DNA from: Chloroflexota bacterium
Lineage (GTDB): Bacteria; Chloroflexota; Anaerolineae; Anaerolineales; Anaerolineaceae
Length of the DNA stretch: 5,989 bases
Direction: 5' to 3'
Assembly: GCA_019136175.1 (NCBI GenBank)
Contig: JAGVUS010000259.1
Location: forward strand, 1 to 5,989
Positions 5,469 to 5,989 of this stretch are shown here, piece after piece (within the stretch, counting starts at the first letter, position 1; each line of letters opens with the position of its first letter). The notes below the pieces were generated by a model. It ran no database searches, was not told the DNA's origin, and saw nothing but the letters and a program-made list of their open reading frames with translations. The position numbers were made by a program, and so were the translations under genes.

Positions 5469-5989
5469 ATGCTGGAGATTAAAAATATCCACAAAACATA
5501 CGAAGGCAAACCGCTTTTACAGGGTGTGTCCTTTACGGTCCAGGCGGGGGAAACCGTCTGCCTGCTGGGGGCTTCCGGCAGCGGAAAAAGCACCCTGCTG
5601 CGTATTATTACCGGGCTGGAAGAAGCAGACAGCGGCGAGGTATTCTGGGAGGGAAAAACCCTGCAGGGTGTTCCCGTCCACCTGAGGCGGTTCGGCTTGA
5701 TGTTCCAGGATTATGCGCTCTTTCCGCATAAAAATGTGGCGGAAAATGTTGCCTTTGGACTGCGAATGCAGAGACTGCCAAAAGCGGAAATCCAGGAAAG
5801 AGTGTCGGAAGCCCTGGAGCGGGTGAACCTGGGGGCGTTTGCCCGCCGCCGGGTCACAGAACTGTCCGGCGGAGAGCAGCAGCGGGTTGCCCTTGCCCGG
5901 GCGCTGGCGCCCCGCCCGCGCCTGTTGATGCTGGACGAACCACTCGGTGCATTGGACAGGGCTTTGCGGGAGGAATTAAGCACCGAACT
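5469..5989 (+). CDS. ABC transporter ATP-binding protein, N-terminal 173 aa (continues beyond window)
   Basis: Translation from the ATG at 5469 stays open to the window end and shows a nucleotide-binding domain of an ABC importer. Walker A is G34-ASGSGKS-T42, the Q-loop is Q80 in LMFQDYALFPH, the ABC signature is LSGGEQQRVALARAL (from L132), Walker B is LLMLDE (E157), and the D-loop is PLGALD. The switch histidine and C-terminal part lie outside. The segment DYALFPHKNVAENVAFGL and the ending GALDRALREEL resemble the ATPases of Fe3+, polyamine, thiamine and related importers, but substrate cannot be assigned. It would power a membrane permease, whose gene is probably downstream. An AGGA lies 8 nt before the ATG. 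It is transcribed away from pheS and shares a 383-bp intergenic region with it. There is no evidence that it works with the binding lipoprotein at the other end of the window. Confidence 0.93.
   Translation, partial: MLEIKNIHKTYEGKPLLQGVSFTVQAGETVCLLGASGSGKSTLLRIITGLEEADSGEVFWEGKTLQGVPVHLRRFGLMFQDYALFPHKNVAENVAFGLRMQRLPKAEIQERVSEALERVNLGAFARRRVTELSGGEQQRVALARALAPRPRLLMLDEPLGALDRALREELSTE

Noticed and set aside
5202..5492. Open frame of 96 aa on the minus strand within the pheS upstream region
   Set aside because: It covers the promoter and most of the T-box RNA, and its composition reflects structured RNA rather than a protein; no family resemblance.
1..5989. Search by eye for CRISPR repeats, insertion sequences, tRNA or rRNA genes and phage-like genes
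   Set aside because: No spaced direct repeats, transposase motifs, cloverleaf or rRNA-like sequence were found; coding density and gene content are those of a core chromosomal region.
1..5989. Idea that the lipoprotein (left edge) and ABC ATPase (right edge) form one transporter
   Set aside because: They are on opposite strands, separated by pheS, pheT and the Nudix gene, in different transcription units, and their family resemblances (sugar-type receptor versus Fe/polyamine/thiamine-type ATPase) do not clearly match.

Overview
This window looks like a chromosomal housekeeping region from a bacterium with moderately high GC, most likely a Chloroflexota (Anaerolineae-type) member. That assignment is an inference. 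It rests on a T-box-controlled pheST operon, a solute-binding lipoprotein with a long Pro/Thr-rich linker after the lipobox, and a PheS with a four-cysteine insert and a GFAAGMG motif 3. No sequence search was possible.

Most of the window is one minus-strand transcription unit, read from right to left. A strong sigma70-type promoter (5432-5404) starts a leader of about 285 nt. This leader is a T-box riboswitch (about 5397-5111) with a UUC (Phe) specifier, a TGGTACCGCG T-box sequence, and mutually exclusive antiterminator and terminator hairpins. It is followed by pheS (5085-4039), pheT (4027-1517, starting at an ATG 6 nt inside the longest open frame), a Nudix hydrolase (1517-897, overlapping pheT by one base) and a solute-binding lipoprotein gene that leaves the window (875 to beyond 1). 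The gaps are 11 nt, a 1-nt overlap and 21 nt. No terminator is visible between the genes, so uncharged tRNA-Phe may control all four.

PheS and PheT are the alpha and beta subunits of phenylalanyl-tRNA synthetase, an alpha2beta2 enzyme. The T-box lets transcription proceed when tRNA-Phe is uncharged. The Nudix protein probably hydrolyses a nucleoside-diphosphate derivative. The lipoprotein is the extracellular receptor of an ABC importer, probably for a sugar.

At the right edge, divergent from pheS, the ATPase gene of an ABC transporter begins (5469, + strand) and runs out of the window. The 383-bp divergent intergenic region holds the T-box, its promoter and a weak candidate promoter for the ABC gene. 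No mobile elements, CRISPR arrays, tRNA or rRNA genes were seen. I did not find a clearly new system. The most notable points are the complete phenylalanine T-box and the unusual downstream membership of its operon.
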